64,000 bases of DNA from Flavobacterium gillisiae (GCF_900107635.1 NZ_FNRD01000001.1:1-64000); one strand, 5' to 3'; positions 1-10,090 are shown, numbered from the stretch's first letter. The notes: a model not told the origin generated them from the sequence alone. Numbers and translations: made by a program.

Positions 1-1512
1 GTTGCTTACGAGTTATGTGATAAACTGACACCAAAAACCTGTGCTACAGTAACAGACAATGTAACGGTAACATCGGTAGTCAGCCCGATAACAGAAAGTG
101 GAAGCATCGCTGCAACTGGCGGAATTGCGATTACTACTGTATTATCGAATGACACAACCAATGGCGTTGCAAGTACAACATCGAACTCTACAATCGCGCA
201 AAGCGGTACATGGCCAACGGGAATTAGTTTAAACACGACTACCGGAGCAATAAGTGTAGCAGCAGGAACAGCACCTGGCGTATATGCAGTTGCTTACGAG
301 TTATGTGATAAACTGACACCAAAAACCTGTGCTACAGTAACAGACAATGTAACGGTAACATCGGTAGTCAGCCCGATAACAGAAAGTGGAAGCATCGCTG
401 CAACCGGCGGAATTGCGATCACTACTGTATTATCGAATGACACAACCAATGGCGTTGCAAGTACAACAGCCAACTCTACAATAGCGCAAAGCGGTACATG
501 GCCAACGGGAATTAGTTTAAACACGACTACCGGAGCAATAAGTGTAGCAGCAGGAACAGCACCTGGCGTATATGCAGTTGCTTACGAGTTATGTGATAAA
601 CTGACACCAAAAACCTGTGCTACAGTAACAGACAATGTAACGGTAACATCGGTAGTCAGCCCGATAACAGAAAGTGGAAGCATCGCTGCAACTGGCGGAA
701 TTGCGATCACTACTGTATTATCGAATGACACAACCAATGGCGTTGCAAGTACAACATCGAACTCTACAATCGCGCAAAGCGGTACATGGCCAACGGGAAT
801 TAGTTTAAACACGACTACCGGAGCAATAAGTGTAGCAGCAGGAACAGCACCTGGCGTATATGCCGTTGCTTACGAGTTATGTGATAAACTGACACCAAAA
901 ACCTGTGCTACAGTAACAGACAATGTAACGGTAACATCGGTAGTCACACCGATAACAGAAAGTGGAAGCATCGCTGCAACCGGCGGAATTGCGATCACTA
1001 CTGTATTATCGAATGACACAACCAATGGCGTTGCAAGTACAACATCGAACTCTACAATCGCACAAAGCGGTACATGGCCAACGGGAATTAGTTTAAACAC
1101 GACTACCGGAGCAATAAGTGTAGCAGCAGGAACAGCACCTGGCGTATATGCCGTTGCTTACGAGTTATGTGATAAACTGATACCAAAAACCTGTGCTACA
1201 GTAACAGACAATGTAACGGTAACATCGGTAGTCACACCGATAACAGAAAGTGGAAGCATCGCTGCAACCGGCGGAATTGCAATCACTACTGTATTATCGA
1301 ATGACACAACCAATGGCGTTGCAAGTACAACATCGAACTCTACAATCGCACAAAGCGGTACATGGCCAACGGGAATTAGTTTAAACACGACTACCGGAGC
1401 AATAAGTGTAGCATCGGGAACAGCACCTGGCGTATATGCCGTTGCTTACGAGTTATGTGATAAACTGACACCAAAAACCTGTGCTACAGTAACGATTAAT
1501 GTAACGGTAACA
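1..1512 (+). repeat. Tandem 288-bp coding repeat, five full copies plus a partial
   Basis: Units start at 1, 289, 577, 865 and 1153, with a partial copy from 1441 that diverges near 1492. The unit is 288 bp (96 codons), so a change in copy number keeps the frame. Copies differ at only a few bases, for example ACA/TCG (Thr-Ala against Thr-Ser) in unit 2, AGC CCG against ACA CCG in units 4-5, and ACA/ATA in unit 5. Such near identity suggests recent expansion or gene conversion. More copies probably lie upstream of the window, and assemblies may collapse the array. Confidence 0.97.
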
Positions 1513-2205
1513 GCAGTAGCTATAGTTCAATCTCCAAGTGTTTTACTTGTTAAAGAAGGGGTTTTTAATGATGTTAACGGTAACGGATTTGCTGAAGTTG
1601 GAGAAACAATAACTTATAGTTTTACAATTACAAATACAGGAAATGTTCCATTAACAAATGTCAATATTATTGATACAATGGTTGGCTTAGTAATAAGTGG
1701 AAATCCAATAGCTCTTTTACAAGTAGGTCAAACTAATAGTGCTTCAATTACTGCTACTTATGTGATTACTGAAGGAGATCTTGTTGCTTTATCCATATCA
1801 AATAAAGCAATTGTACAAGGAACAAGTCCTAATGGTGCTGTCGTGGAAAATACCTCTACAAAAATCGTTGACTTATCGCTGGTTGCTGGAGAATTAGTTT
1901 GTAGAATTGAAGTATTTAATGCCTTGTCACCAAACGGAGATGGTAAAAATGATGAGTTCTTTATTGAGGGCTTAGATTGTTATCCAGATAATAAAGTAGA
2001 AATCTATAACAGATGGGGTGTTTTGGTTTTCGAAAGAGAGAAATACAATAATAAAGAAAGAGCTTTTAGAGGGAAGTCTGAAGGACGTGTGACAGTGGGT
2101 CAGTCTCAGGATTTACCAACAGGAACCTATTTCTATATTTTGAAATATTCAGACTTTGATGCGAAAGTAATTGAAAAATCAGGGTATTTATATATTAATA
2201 GGTAA
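1..2205 (+). CDS. Repetitive surface adhesin, C-terminal part, T9SS type B sorting domain (5' truncated)
   Basis: The reading frame is open from the first base of the window, so the start lies upstream. Bases 1-1440 encode five nearly identical 96-residue repeats and a sixth partial one follows to about 1512; each has two cysteines (ELCDKLTPKTC), which may form a disulfide, and they resemble Ig-like adhesin modules. A DUF11/DUF7507-like domain follows (GVFNDVNGNGFAEVGETITY, about 1560-1890). The end is a gliding-motility C-terminal domain (FNALSPNGDGKNDEFFIEG, VEIYNRWGVLVFE, GTYFYILKY), the type B signal for export through the type IX secretion system. It is probably a cell-surface adhesin like SprB. 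The PorP/SprF-like gene follows 59 bases downstream. The ligand is unknown. Confidence 0.9.
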   Translation, partial: VAYELCDKLTPKTCATVTDNVTVTSVVSPITESGSIAATGGIAITTVLSNDTTNGVASTTSNSTIAQSGTWPTGISLNTTTGAISVAAGTAPGVYAVAYELCDKLTPKTCATVTDNVTVTSVVSPITESGSIAATGGIAITTVLSNDTTNGVASTTANSTIAQSGTWPTGISLNTTTGAISVAAGTAPGVYAVAYELCDKLTPKTCATVTDNVTVTSVVSPITESGSIAATGGIAITTVLSNDTTNGVASTTSNSTIAQSGTWPTGISLNTTTGAISVAAGTAPGVYAVAYELCDKLTPKTCATVTDNVTVTSVVTPITESGSIAATGGIAITTVLSNDTTNGVASTTSNSTIAQSGTWPTGISLNTTTGAISVAAGTAPGVYAVAYELCDKLIPKTCATVTDNVTVTSVVTPITESGSIAATGGIAITTVLSNDTTNGVASTTSNSTIAQSGTWPTGISLNTTTGAISVASGTAPGVYAVAYELCDKLTPKTCATVTINVTVTAVAIVQSPSVLLVKEGVFNDVNGNGFAEVGETITYSFTITNTGNVPLTNVNIIDTMVGLVISGNPIALLQVGQTNSASITATYVITEGDLVALSISNKAIVQGTSPNGAVVENTSTKIVDLSLVAGELVCRIEVFNALSPNGDGKNDEFFIEGLDCYPDNKVEIYNRWGVLVFEREKYNNKERAFRGKSEGRVTVGQSQDLPTGTYFYILKYSDFDAKVIEKSGYLYINR

Positions 2206-2264
2206 AACGAATGCTTTAGGTTTTTCGACCTTAGGTTATAAAAATAAGTTGTAAAAAATAAGTT

Positions 2265-3194
2265 ATGAAAACAAGATTATTAATATTGACTTTAATCTTA
2301 TTGTCTGGGACAATGGTGGCGCAACAAGATGCGCAGTTTACCCAATACATGTACAATACGGTGAACATTAATCCAGCCTATGCAGGTTCTAGGAGTGTAA
2401 TGAGCATTTTTGGAATACATAGAACCCAATGGGTAGGGTTGGATGGAGCGCCTACTACCAATGGATTTTCATTAAACACACCAATAAGTGGCAGTAATGT
2501 AGGATTGGGATTATCGATATTAAATGATAAAATTGGACCTTCAGTAGAGAACACTGTTTCGATTGACTTCTCTTACAGTATTGCAACATCAGAAAAATAC
2601 AAATTGTCGTTTGGTTTAAAGGCAACTGCTAATCTTTTGGATGTTAATTTTAGTAGATTAAATCAACACGATGCAAATGATTACAGTTTTGAAACCAATA
2701 TTGACAATAAGTTTACCCCAAATTTTGGAGTAGGATTGTATTTTCATTCTGACAACACTTATATTGGTATATCAGCTCCGAACATATTGGAAACTCAACA
2801 TTTTGACAGATATGCCAGTACTGGAGCCAACAGCCATGTTGCAAAAGAAGAGCTACATTATTATTTAATAGCTGGTCATGTATTTGATTTAAGTGGAACA
2901 GTTAAGTTTAAACCTTCGCTACTGACAAAAGTAGTTCAAGGAGCACCTTTGCAAGTGGATGTTTCCGGTAATTTTTTAATAAATGAAAAATTTGTAGCGG
3001 GAGTAGCCTATAGATGGAGTGCTGCAGTGAGTGCTATGGTAGGGTTTCAGGCCAGTGATTCTTGGTTTATAGGTTATGGGTATGATTTAGAAACCACTAG
3101 GTTATCTAATTATAATTCAGGCTCCCATGAAATATTTTTAAGATATGAATTATTTAATAAATATGATAGAATTGTATCTCCAAGATTCTTCTAA
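2265..3194 (+). CDS. PorP/SprF family type IX secretion outer-membrane protein
   Basis: This 309-residue protein has a signal peptide (MKTRLLILTLILLSGTMVAQ) followed by the hallmark PorP/SprF start QDAQFTQYMYNTVNINPAYAGSR as one continuous segment (residues about 21-45). The rest alternates in the pattern of an outer-membrane beta barrel. In Flavobacterium johnsoniae the SprF protein is needed to export the adhesin SprB, and sprF-like genes commonly sit directly after adhesin genes with type B sorting domains, as here. I infer that it serves the upstream adhesin. Its stop is 10 bases before the start of the OmpA-like gene, so the three are probably cotranscribed. Confidence 0.92.
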   Translation: MKTRLLILTLILLSGTMVAQQDAQFTQYMYNTVNINPAYAGSRSVMSIFGIHRTQWVGLDGAPTTNGFSLNTPISGSNVGLGLSILNDKIGPSVENTVSIDFSYSIATSEKYKLSFGLKATANLLDVNFSRLNQHDANDYSFETNIDNKFTPNFGVGLYFHSDNTYIGISAPNILETQHFDRYASTGANSHVAKEELHYYLIAGHVFDLSGTVKFKPSLLTKVVQGAPLQVDVSGNFLINEKFVAGVAYRWSAAVSAMVGFQASDSWFIGYGYDLETTRLSNYNSGSHEIFLRYELFNKYDRIVSPRFF

Positions 3195-3204
3195 ATTCCT
3201 CATT

Positions 3205-5142
3205 ATGAAAGTTAAAAACGTTATTTATAGTGCATTTTTAATTATTCTTGCCAGTCAAGGATATGCACAAAAAGCAAGTGTTGCTGCTGCAGATAAGAAA
3301 TACGATCGGTATGAATATATCGATGCTATAGCCACATACGAAAGAGTGGCCGAAAAAGGGTATAAGGATGAAAAAATGTTTCAAAAGCTAGGGAATGCCT
3401 ACTATTTCAATGCTGATTTAGAAAAAGCGGGAAGATGGTATAAGGAGCTTTTTGACTTGAATAAAGACCAAGAACCTGAATATTATTATCGCTATTCTCA
3501 AACTCTTAAATCAATAGGAGATTATGATAACGCTGATAAAATGTTAGATGTATTCAATAAGAAGTCAGGGAATGATCAACGCGCCAAATTATACGAAAAA
3601 AACAAAAATTATTTAGAAGAAATAAAGGCTAATTCAGGACGCTTTAACATTGAAGATGCAGGAATAAATTCTGAATTTTCAGATTATGGAAGTTCTTTTT
3701 CAAATAATAAATTAGTATTTGCTTCCGCAAGAGATACAGGCGGTGTTTCAAAGAAAGTGTTTAAATGGACCAACCAATCTTTTACAAATCTATACAGCTC
3801 AGAGGTTACAAGTGCGGGTAGTTTAAGTGCGCCTGAACGTTTTAGCAGAACAATTAATTCAAAGTTTCACGAATCTACGCCAGTGTTTACAAAAGACGGG
3901 CAAACCATGTTTTTTACTAGAAACAATTATTTGGACGGTAAAAAAGGTAAAGACACCAAAAGGATTACCCTATTGAAATTGTACAAGGCAAGGTTAGAAG
4001 TAGATAAATGGGTTGATGTTACTGAGTTGCCATTTAACAGTGATCAATACAGTATAGCACACCCAGCACTTAGTATAGATGATAAAACCTTGTATTTTGC
4101 ATCAGATATGCCCGGTACATTTGGACAATCTGATTTATTTAAGGTAAAAATAAATGATGACGGTACTTATGGAGCGCCAGAAAACCTTGGGAAAGCAATA
4201 AATACGGAGGGAAGAGAAACGTTTCCATTTATATCTGATGATAATGAATTGTATTTTGCCAGTGATGGACGTCCGGGACTTGGAGGATTAGACATCTATG
4301 TAACTAAGATAGAAAAAGACGATAGCTTTAATGAAATTAAGAATATTGGAGCACCGGTAAATGGCTCTAAGGATGATTTTGGTTTTTTAATCGACAGTAA
4401 AAGTAGAATAGGTTTTTTTACTTCAAATAGAGAAGGTGGAAAAGGATATGATGATATTTATAAATTCTCGGAAACACGAAAATTGACATGTGAGCAAGAA
4501 TTAACAGGGATAGTTACAGACGAGAAATCTGGGACAAGATTATCAGAAGTTAGGTTGAGTTTGTATGATGATAAATACAATATAATTAAACATACAATTG
4601 TTAATGATAATGGTGAGTATAGGTTTGAAGTCGCATGTGGAGAGAAGTACTATGTAAGATCCGAAAAAAGAGACTATGAGACAAAAGAAAATACAATTAC
4701 AATCCCTAAGTCAAGCGGAGAAAGTAAATTGGCATTTGAATTAGAGAAAAGAATTAAGACGATAGGTGTAGGAGGTGATTTAGCCAAAACGTTAGGTATA
4801 GAAATTATTTATTTCGATTTAGATAAATCATTTATTAGAAAAGATGCCGCATTTGAATTAGAGAAAATTGTTGCCGTTATGAAAGCATATCCAAATTTAA
4901 AAATAGATGTGCGCTCTCATACAGATAGTCGTCAAACGGCTCAATACAATGAATCATTATCCGATAGAAGAGCTAAATCGACTCGCCAGTGGTTGATTAA
5001 AAATGGTGTTGAAGAAGATAGATTAACTGCAAAAGGGTATGGAGAATCTCAACTTTTAAACAAATGTGCTGATGGAGTTATATGCAGTGAAACGGAACAT
5101 CAGTTAAACAGACGAAGTGAATTTATAATAATTTCTATGTAA
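3205..5142 (+). CDS. OmpA-family protein with TPR, PD40 propeller and OmpA C-terminal domains
   Basis: I start the protein at 3205 (645 residues) because MKVKNVIYSAFLIILASQGYAQ is a clear signal peptide, while the longer frame from 3145 would overlap the previous gene and bury it. Domains in order: TPR-like helices (about 25-130), WD40-like PD40 beta-propeller strands (about 150-420, repeated LYFASDMPG and LYFASDGRPG motifs), a carboxypeptidase-regulatory-like fold (about 430-515), and a peptidoglycan-binding OmpA domain (IIYFDLDKSFIRKDA, about 530-645, with the NESLSDRRAKSTRQWL motif). Proteins of this layout (PorE-like) often accompany PorP/SprF proteins and anchor secretion or adhesin complexes to the cell wall. 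Confidence 0.92.
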   Translation: MKVKNVIYSAFLIILASQGYAQKASVAAADKKYDRYEYIDAIATYERVAEKGYKDEKMFQKLGNAYYFNADLEKAGRWYKELFDLNKDQEPEYYYRYSQTLKSIGDYDNADKMLDVFNKKSGNDQRAKLYEKNKNYLEEIKANSGRFNIEDAGINSEFSDYGSSFSNNKLVFASARDTGGVSKKVFKWTNQSFTNLYSSEVTSAGSLSAPERFSRTINSKFHESTPVFTKDGQTMFFTRNNYLDGKKGKDTKRITLLKLYKARLEVDKWVDVTELPFNSDQYSIAHPALSIDDKTLYFASDMPGTFGQSDLFKVKINDDGTYGAPENLGKAINTEGRETFPFISDDNELYFASDGRPGLGGLDIYVTKIEKDDSFNEIKNIGAPVNGSKDDFGFLIDSKSRIGFFTSNREGGKGYDDIYKFSETRKLTCEQELTGIVTDEKSGTRLSEVRLSLYDDKYNIIKHTIVNDNGEYRFEVACGEKYYVRSEKRDYETKENTITIPKSSGESKLAFELEKRIKTIGVGGDLAKTLGIEIIYFDLDKSFIRKDAAFELEKIVAVMKAYPNLKIDVRSHTDSRQTAQYNESLSDRRAKSTRQWLIKNGVEEDRLTAKGYGESQLLNKCADGVICSETEHQLNRRSEFIIISM

Positions 5143-5183
5143 TAATAAATATTTTTTCTAGGTAAAGTATTTCAAAAAAGACT

Positions 5184-5227
5184 AAACTACATTATAATCA
5201 ACATTGGATTGTAATGTAGTTTTTTTT
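5184..5227. terminator. Rho-independent terminator, probably bidirectional
   Basis: A stem of about 16 bp with one mismatch (AAACTACATTATAATC paired with GATTGTAATGTAGTTT) is followed by a run of T on the plus strand and preceded by A residues. It lies between the convergent ends of the OmpA-like gene and the large outer-membrane protein gene. Confidence 0.8.
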
Positions 5228-5254
5228 ATTGCAAATTCTCAAAACGGAAAACTA

Positions 5255-8200
5255 TTAAAAATAGGCTCTCAATTGTACGTTGCCAGTATGAATGGCTTGA
5301 CTTGTTTCACTTTTTCTTCCCTGGTAATTGAAATTAATGTCTAAGAATTGGGTGATATTTTTCTGTAATAATAGTCTCCACGTGATGTTTTGTCCCGCTT
5401 GTAAACCTTCTAGCATCTGAAAGCCAACAGCAGAAAATTCATTCCCATTAAATTTATTTTGATAAAAGGAAACCTCACCATTCATTGTGATTTTATTCTC
5501 GCCAGCGTAAGAAAAGGAAGTCCCAAATCGGTTTTGAATTAAATTTTCGAAATTTCCAATTTGGTTTTTTTTGTTTTGCAATTCGTAAAAAATATCCCAA
5601 CTCGTATTTTTAGAAAACAGATAACTGATTTTTGGAGCTAATTGATAGCCAGATATTGTATAGTTCTTTTCAGGAAAATTTTCCGAGATTATAGATGTTT
5701 GAATCGTTTTTGCGGAAGCGCCAAACAGCCAGCTTTTTCTGTATAAATGAGAATATTGAACTTGATGGGAACTGTTGTTAGATTCCTGTGATCCTATAGA
5801 AAGTAAGTTTTTTGTTTTATTTTCTAAAAAAGAATAGGTGACAGAGTGCTTCTGTTTTCCTCTATTGTAAAACAAGCTATTTCTAAAACTAGAGCTCAGT
5901 CCCAATACATTTTCTTGTGAGGAATTAAAAGGGTTCAATTCAAAGTTGCCACCTTCGTTTTTCGTTTTACGATCAATAATAAAGGACGTCTGATTGTAAA
6001 AAAAGGAACTAAATTTTTTAAATCCTTTTTCGTTTTGCCATTGATTTGGATTTAAAATAATCGATTGAGAGAACTTAGTCTGATGCGTTTTTATATACAC
6101 ACGATTGGGTAAATACACTCTAATGTATTTTGCCTGATCGATAAATGGGGCCACTTCAAATTCCTGTAATTCCTGAATCCCGTTTGCATTGTAATCATTC
6201 CAAGTGTAAACACCTTGTCCCGTGGGAACTTCAAGGTAGGTAAATTCCTGTTGTGGTAGTGTCCCTGAATTCGTTTCATAAGCACTTGTTCCTTGAATTA
6301 GTTGGTTGAAAAAACGGTCATTGTATACGATTCTAGAATTCAGCGAAGGCTCTTTCCTTTTCGAAGAATCTACAAAATCTAATACGCGATAATTAGTATA
6401 AACAGATAAGTCGCTTTTTGCTGTTTGAATTAATTTTGACTTCAAATAATAGGTTTGAGAATTATTTACCCTTTGTAATACGCCATTTTGAATACTGTCA
6501 TTGGTTCTTTTTAATAACCCCAATTCAATAAATACCTTTGTACTATCCCCCCGACCAGCGAATAATCCATATTCAGAAAAGCGTTGACTTACGTTCGAAA
6601 ATTGATTAGTTGATTTATTTTTTTCCTGATTGTCCTCAAAGCGCTGACTAGTACCAATCCAGTTTTTGTCAAAGTGATACCGAATTTGAGATTGGTTTCT
6701 AATGAAATTCGAAGTGGTGAGTGCACCGTCACTTTTTAAATAACTCCCCTGGTTTTGAAAACTCCAGTTTTTCAAATTAAAATACCCATTCAGATTATGT
6801 CTGTTCCCAGAAAAACTTTCAGAGAAATCTAGCTTTTCAAATTGGTACTTTAGAACTCCATTGGAATTTGATTTTGAGGACGGCTTTAATTTAAAGTTCA
6901 AACCAGATACTAGTAAACTTTGATTCCCAATTGCTGTCGTACCGAGATTCCAATCTCTATCAAACTCAATGGTGTATAGCCTTTCGATGGTTCTAAATTC
7001 CTTTTGGGTAAATTGGTAATTGGCGAAAGCATCGACAATCCATTTCTTTGAAAATAGCCGTTGTTTAGTATTGATTTTCCCGCTTATTCCTTGATTGTTT
7101 GAATCATCGTTACTTGAGAAAAGATTAACGTCGTTGTTACTAACAGCTATTTCGAAATCAACAGCAGTTTTCTCAGAAGGGGAGTACTTCCCTAAAAAAG
7201 TAGCTATTTGAATTTTTGTAGGGGCTACAAGTTGAACTGTTGGGGCATAATTCCCTTGCGGAACGGTGTTTATTGGGGTAATATATTCATAGATTCTACT
7301 GATGCTGGCGGCATTTTTCAAAATGTAGTTTCCCTTATTGGGTCCAACTAGACTAAACCGGACATTGAACAGCACTTCTTCAGGATCGTTTGAATATTCG
7401 AAAATTTCAATCCCATTCACCATCATTTTTCTGTACAATACTTTGTTGTCAGAGTAAGAATCTGGATAGGCTGATGGAGCGATCATTAATTCTGGATTGT
7501 CTCCCGCATCGATCAAGATTTGTGCTTGCTCTTTAGAGAGGTTTTGTTGTAAAGGTTGATTTTTGATGTCGTTTTCAGAATAAATATAACTTGCAAAACT
7601 CCATTTTTCATTTTGATGTGTGGCACCTGCATATGTCACAAGTCGTGTGTAATTTCTGTCGGAGTACTGGTATTCAATCGCGATACGCATTTCAGACGTT
7701 ATGGTAAACAAAGGCGTAAATGTGATTTCACCTGCATTGTAGTCAATAGTATAATCATTATTTTCACCTCTTTCTAACAGTAATCCATTTACATAAACTC
7801 GCTCTGAGCCTGATATTACAAGTACATATAATTCGCCATTTTGCCCCTTTAATTTATAAGGTCCTTGGCTGCCTTCGACTCCCGTGAAATTACTTTTGGC
7901 ATATTGTCCCTTTACTAAGGCTACAGACGCGAAAATATTAGTTTTATTTTTAGAGGTGCCAAAATCAAAATTGGCTGCGAGTCCTTGTACCTTTTTATTA
8001 AAGTTTAAAAACTGGCTGGCATGATTTTCGAGAAAGAGATCTCCTGCCCGTATATTCCATTTATCGCTAAATAGCTCCATAAAAATGTTGTCAAACTGGT
8101 CTAGCTTCTGCGAATAACCGCCGTCTTGTAATGGAATATTACTGTCTTGCAATGAAGCTCGTAAACTAACTTTTTCAGATAGTTTTCCCGTGATTTGTAA

Positions 8201-8686
8201 ATCTAAATTGGAATTTAGAACCGTGTTTTGATTGTTCCCTATTGTTACTCCGCGGGTAATGCTCCCAGAAGTAGTCAGGCCGTCAAAAGGGATGTTTTTT
8301 TCAGCAGTTTTCGTGTTTACTTGATATAGTTTATCTGAGTTAATATCATTGCTTACCACCCGACTTGGGTCGTAAATACGATATTCCTTCGTTAGAAAAT
8401 CTGGGAATTTTAGGTATTGTACAGTGATAGAATCGGATTCAAAAAGAAGATTGTTTTTTAACAGTAATGTTCCTTTTAGAAAATCTACTTTATAGAAAGC
8501 ACTGTCTATGGGAGTACTATTGGCGTCAAGCAATTTGAAAAAAGACGCATTTAGGCTTTCACTTTCTAGATAAATGGTGTCACGAGAAAATGGAATTTTC
8601 TTGGTTTTGTATAATGAATTGTTTTCCTGGGCATGTAGCCCAGAAAAACATATAATCATCGCCAAAAGCAATATTTTTTTTACCAT
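5255..8686 (-). CDS. Large outer-membrane beta-barrel protein of unknown function
   Basis: This 1143-residue protein begins with a signal peptide (MVKKILLLAMIICFSGLHAQ). An N-terminal region with an Ig-like or beta-sandwich look (to about residue 130) precedes a long region of alternating strands rich in N, S, Y and F, ending in the aromatic terminus VQLRAYF typical of outer-membrane barrels. Stretches such as SGSERVYVNGLLLERGENND resemble conserved Bacteroidetes proteins of unknown role. I see no TonB box, plug domain or sorting domain. It stands alone between a terminator and the aspartate kinase gene. I do not assign a function; it could be a transport or envelope-assembly barrel. Confidence 0.8.
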   Translation of the reverse strand: MVKKILLLAMIICFSGLHAQENNSLYKTKKIPFSRDTIYLESESLNASFFKLLDANSTPIDSAFYKVDFLKGTLLLKNNLLFESDSITVQYLKFPDFLTKEYRIYDPSRVVSNDINSDKLYQVNTKTAEKNIPFDGLTTSGSITRGVTIGNNQNTVLNSNLDLQITGKLSEKVSLRASLQDSNIPLQDGGYSQKLDQFDNIFMELFSDKWNIRAGDLFLENHASQFLNFNKKVQGLAANFDFGTSKNKTNIFASVALVKGQYAKSNFTGVEGSQGPYKLKGQNGELYVLVISGSERVYVNGLLLERGENNDYTIDYNAGEITFTPLFTITSEMRIAIEYQYSDRNYTRLVTYAGATHQNEKWSFASYIYSENDIKNQPLQQNLSKEQAQILIDAGDNPELMIAPSAYPDSYSDNKVLYRKMMVNGIEIFEYSNDPEEVLFNVRFSLVGPNKGNYILKNAASISRIYEYITPINTVPQGNYAPTVQLVAPTKIQIATFLGKYSPSEKTAVDFEIAVSNNDVNLFSSNDDSNNQGISGKINTKQRLFSKKWIVDAFANYQFTQKEFRTIERLYTIEFDRDWNLGTTAIGNQSLLVSGLNFKLKPSSKSNSNGVLKYQFEKLDFSESFSGNRHNLNGYFNLKNWSFQNQGSYLKSDGALTTSNFIRNQSQIRYHFDKNWIGTSQRFEDNQEKNKSTNQFSNVSQRFSEYGLFAGRGDSTKVFIELGLLKRTNDSIQNGVLQRVNNSQTYYLKSKLIQTAKSDLSVYTNYRVLDFVDSSKRKEPSLNSRIVYNDRFFNQLIQGTSAYETNSGTLPQQEFTYLEVPTGQGVYTWNDYNANGIQELQEFEVAPFIDQAKYIRVYLPNRVYIKTHQTKFSQSIILNPNQWQNEKGFKKFSSFFYNQTSFIIDRKTKNEGGNFELNPFNSSQENVLGLSSSFRNSLFYNRGKQKHSVTYSFLENKTKNLLSIGSQESNNSSHQVQYSHLYRKSWLFGASAKTIQTSIISENFPEKNYTISGYQLAPKISYLFSKNTSWDIFYELQNKKNQIGNFENLIQNRFGTSFSYAGENKITMNGEVSFYQNKFNGNEFSAVGFQMLEGLQAGQNITWRLLLQKNITQFLDINFNYQGRKSETSQAIHTGNVQLRAYF

Positions 8687-8771
8687 AAAGAGAATAACGT
8701 CTATCAGTCAAAAGTAGTGTATTCTATATAATTATGGGCAATGGGTTGCTAAAGCGAGCAAACAATAATTT

Positions 8772-10028
8772 TTAATTTTCGCTGGTCACAATCTGCATTG
8801 TTTCAGTACTAATTTGTTTTAAAATGACATTTTTACCTTGTTCTACTGTTTCTGCAGCGGCGTCGTTAAAATGTCTAATGGTGTATAAAGTCACATTTTG
8901 GCTAAAGTCTACTTTGAATTTTTTTGATAGTATAGCATTCAACTCATTAAAATTATCAAATTTATCCTCTACACATACGGAGAAGCTAATAGCAGTATTT
9001 TGAATTAAATTTACTTTCAGCTTAAACTCATGGAATAAAGAAAATATCTCACTGATGTTTTCTTCCATGATAAAGGAAAAATCAATAGATGAAAGCGAGA
9101 TTAATAATTGGTCTCTTTTAACTATAAAGCACGGTAAATACGGCTCTAAAGTAACGCCTTTTGAAACACTTGTCCCTTTCAATAAAGGATTGATAAAGGA
9201 TTTTACATATAGTGGGATTTCCTTTTTTTGTAGAGGTTGCAATGTTTTTGGGTGGATAACTGTTGCGCCATAAAAAGCTAATTCAATGGCTTCACGATAC
9301 GAAATCTGATTCAGCAAACTAGCATTCTCAAAATAACGTGGATCAGCATTCATAACTCCTGGAACATCCTTCCAGATGGTCACGCTTTCGGCATTTAAAC
9401 AGTAAGCAAAAATTGCTGCTGTGTAATCAGAACCCTCACGTCCTAATGTTGTTGTGAAATTGTTTTCATCAGAACCCAGGAACCCTTGGGTAATGTTCAA
9501 CATTTTTCTTTTTACATTTTTCGAAATATTCTTTTGGGTAAGATCCCAGTCTACTGTGGCATCTCTATAATTAGCATCTGTTTTGATGAAATTTCTAACA
9601 TCGATCCATTCTGTTTTTATATCCATATGATTCATGAAATGAGCAAGAATAGTGGTCGAGATCAACTCACCGTAACTCACAACCTGATCATAAACAAAAT
9701 TATAGTTTGGAGATTTGTTGTGCGCCAAAAAATATTCTAGATCAGAAAACTGTGCTTTTACAGCAGCAAAAACAGCATTCTTATCATCTTCAAACAAATC
9801 TAATAAGATTTGATTGTGGTATTTTTTTACTTCTTGCACAGAGGATTGAAGTGCTGAAGACTTTTCAAAATAGTCTTTTATAACTACTTCAAGTGCATTA
9901 GTGGTTTTCCCCATTGCAGAGACTACTAATAAAACATCCTCATATCCTACTTTTTGTAAAACGTCATACACATTTTTAATTCCCTCAGCATCTTTTACGG
10001 ATGCGCCTCCAAATTTGAATACTCTCAT
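8772..10028 (-). CDS. Aspartate kinase (monofunctional)
   Basis: This 418-residue enzyme phosphorylates aspartate, the first step toward lysine, threonine, methionine and diaminopimelate. The N-terminus has the kinase motif KFGGASV (residues 5-11), and the substrate and nucleotide motif TTLGREGSDYTAA lies near residue 195. The C-terminal third (from about 300) looks like ACT-type regulatory domains. It is monofunctional, without a fused homoserine dehydrogenase. The GNAT gene lies 62 bases upstream on the same strand, so the two may be cotranscribed. Which end product inhibits it cannot be told from the sequence. Confidence 0.93.
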   Translation of the reverse strand: MRVFKFGGASVKDAEGIKNVYDVLQKVGYEDVLLVVSAMGKTTNALEVVIKDYFEKSSALQSSVQEVKKYHNQILLDLFEDDKNAVFAAVKAQFSDLEYFLAHNKSPNYNFVYDQVVSYGELISTTILAHFMNHMDIKTEWIDVRNFIKTDANYRDATVDWDLTQKNISKNVKRKMLNITQGFLGSDENNFTTTLGREGSDYTAAIFAYCLNAESVTIWKDVPGVMNADPRYFENASLLNQISYREAIELAFYGATVIHPKTLQPLQKKEIPLYVKSFINPLLKGTSVSKGVTLEPYLPCFIVKRDQLLISLSSIDFSFIMEENISEIFSLFHEFKLKVNLIQNTAISFSVCVEDKFDNFNELNAILSKKFKVDFSQNVTLYTIRHFNDAAAETVEQGKNVILKQISTETMQIVTSEN

Positions 10029-10090
10029 AATAATAAAAATTCCAACATTATAAATTCCAACCTTTAACCTCTAACTTCTATTCTGTAACC

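Noticed and set aside
6-1388. Series of 76-residue minus-strand reading frames, one per repeat
   Set aside because: They are open only because the coding repeat on the plus strand has a suitable composition. The plus frame runs through all repeats into a clear T9SS domain.
1-1512. CRISPR array
   Set aside because: The units are 288 bp, contiguous and coding, with no spacers.
3145-3204. Earlier start of the OmpA-like gene
   Set aside because: It would bury the signal peptide and overlap the previous gene by 50 bases; 3205 is better.
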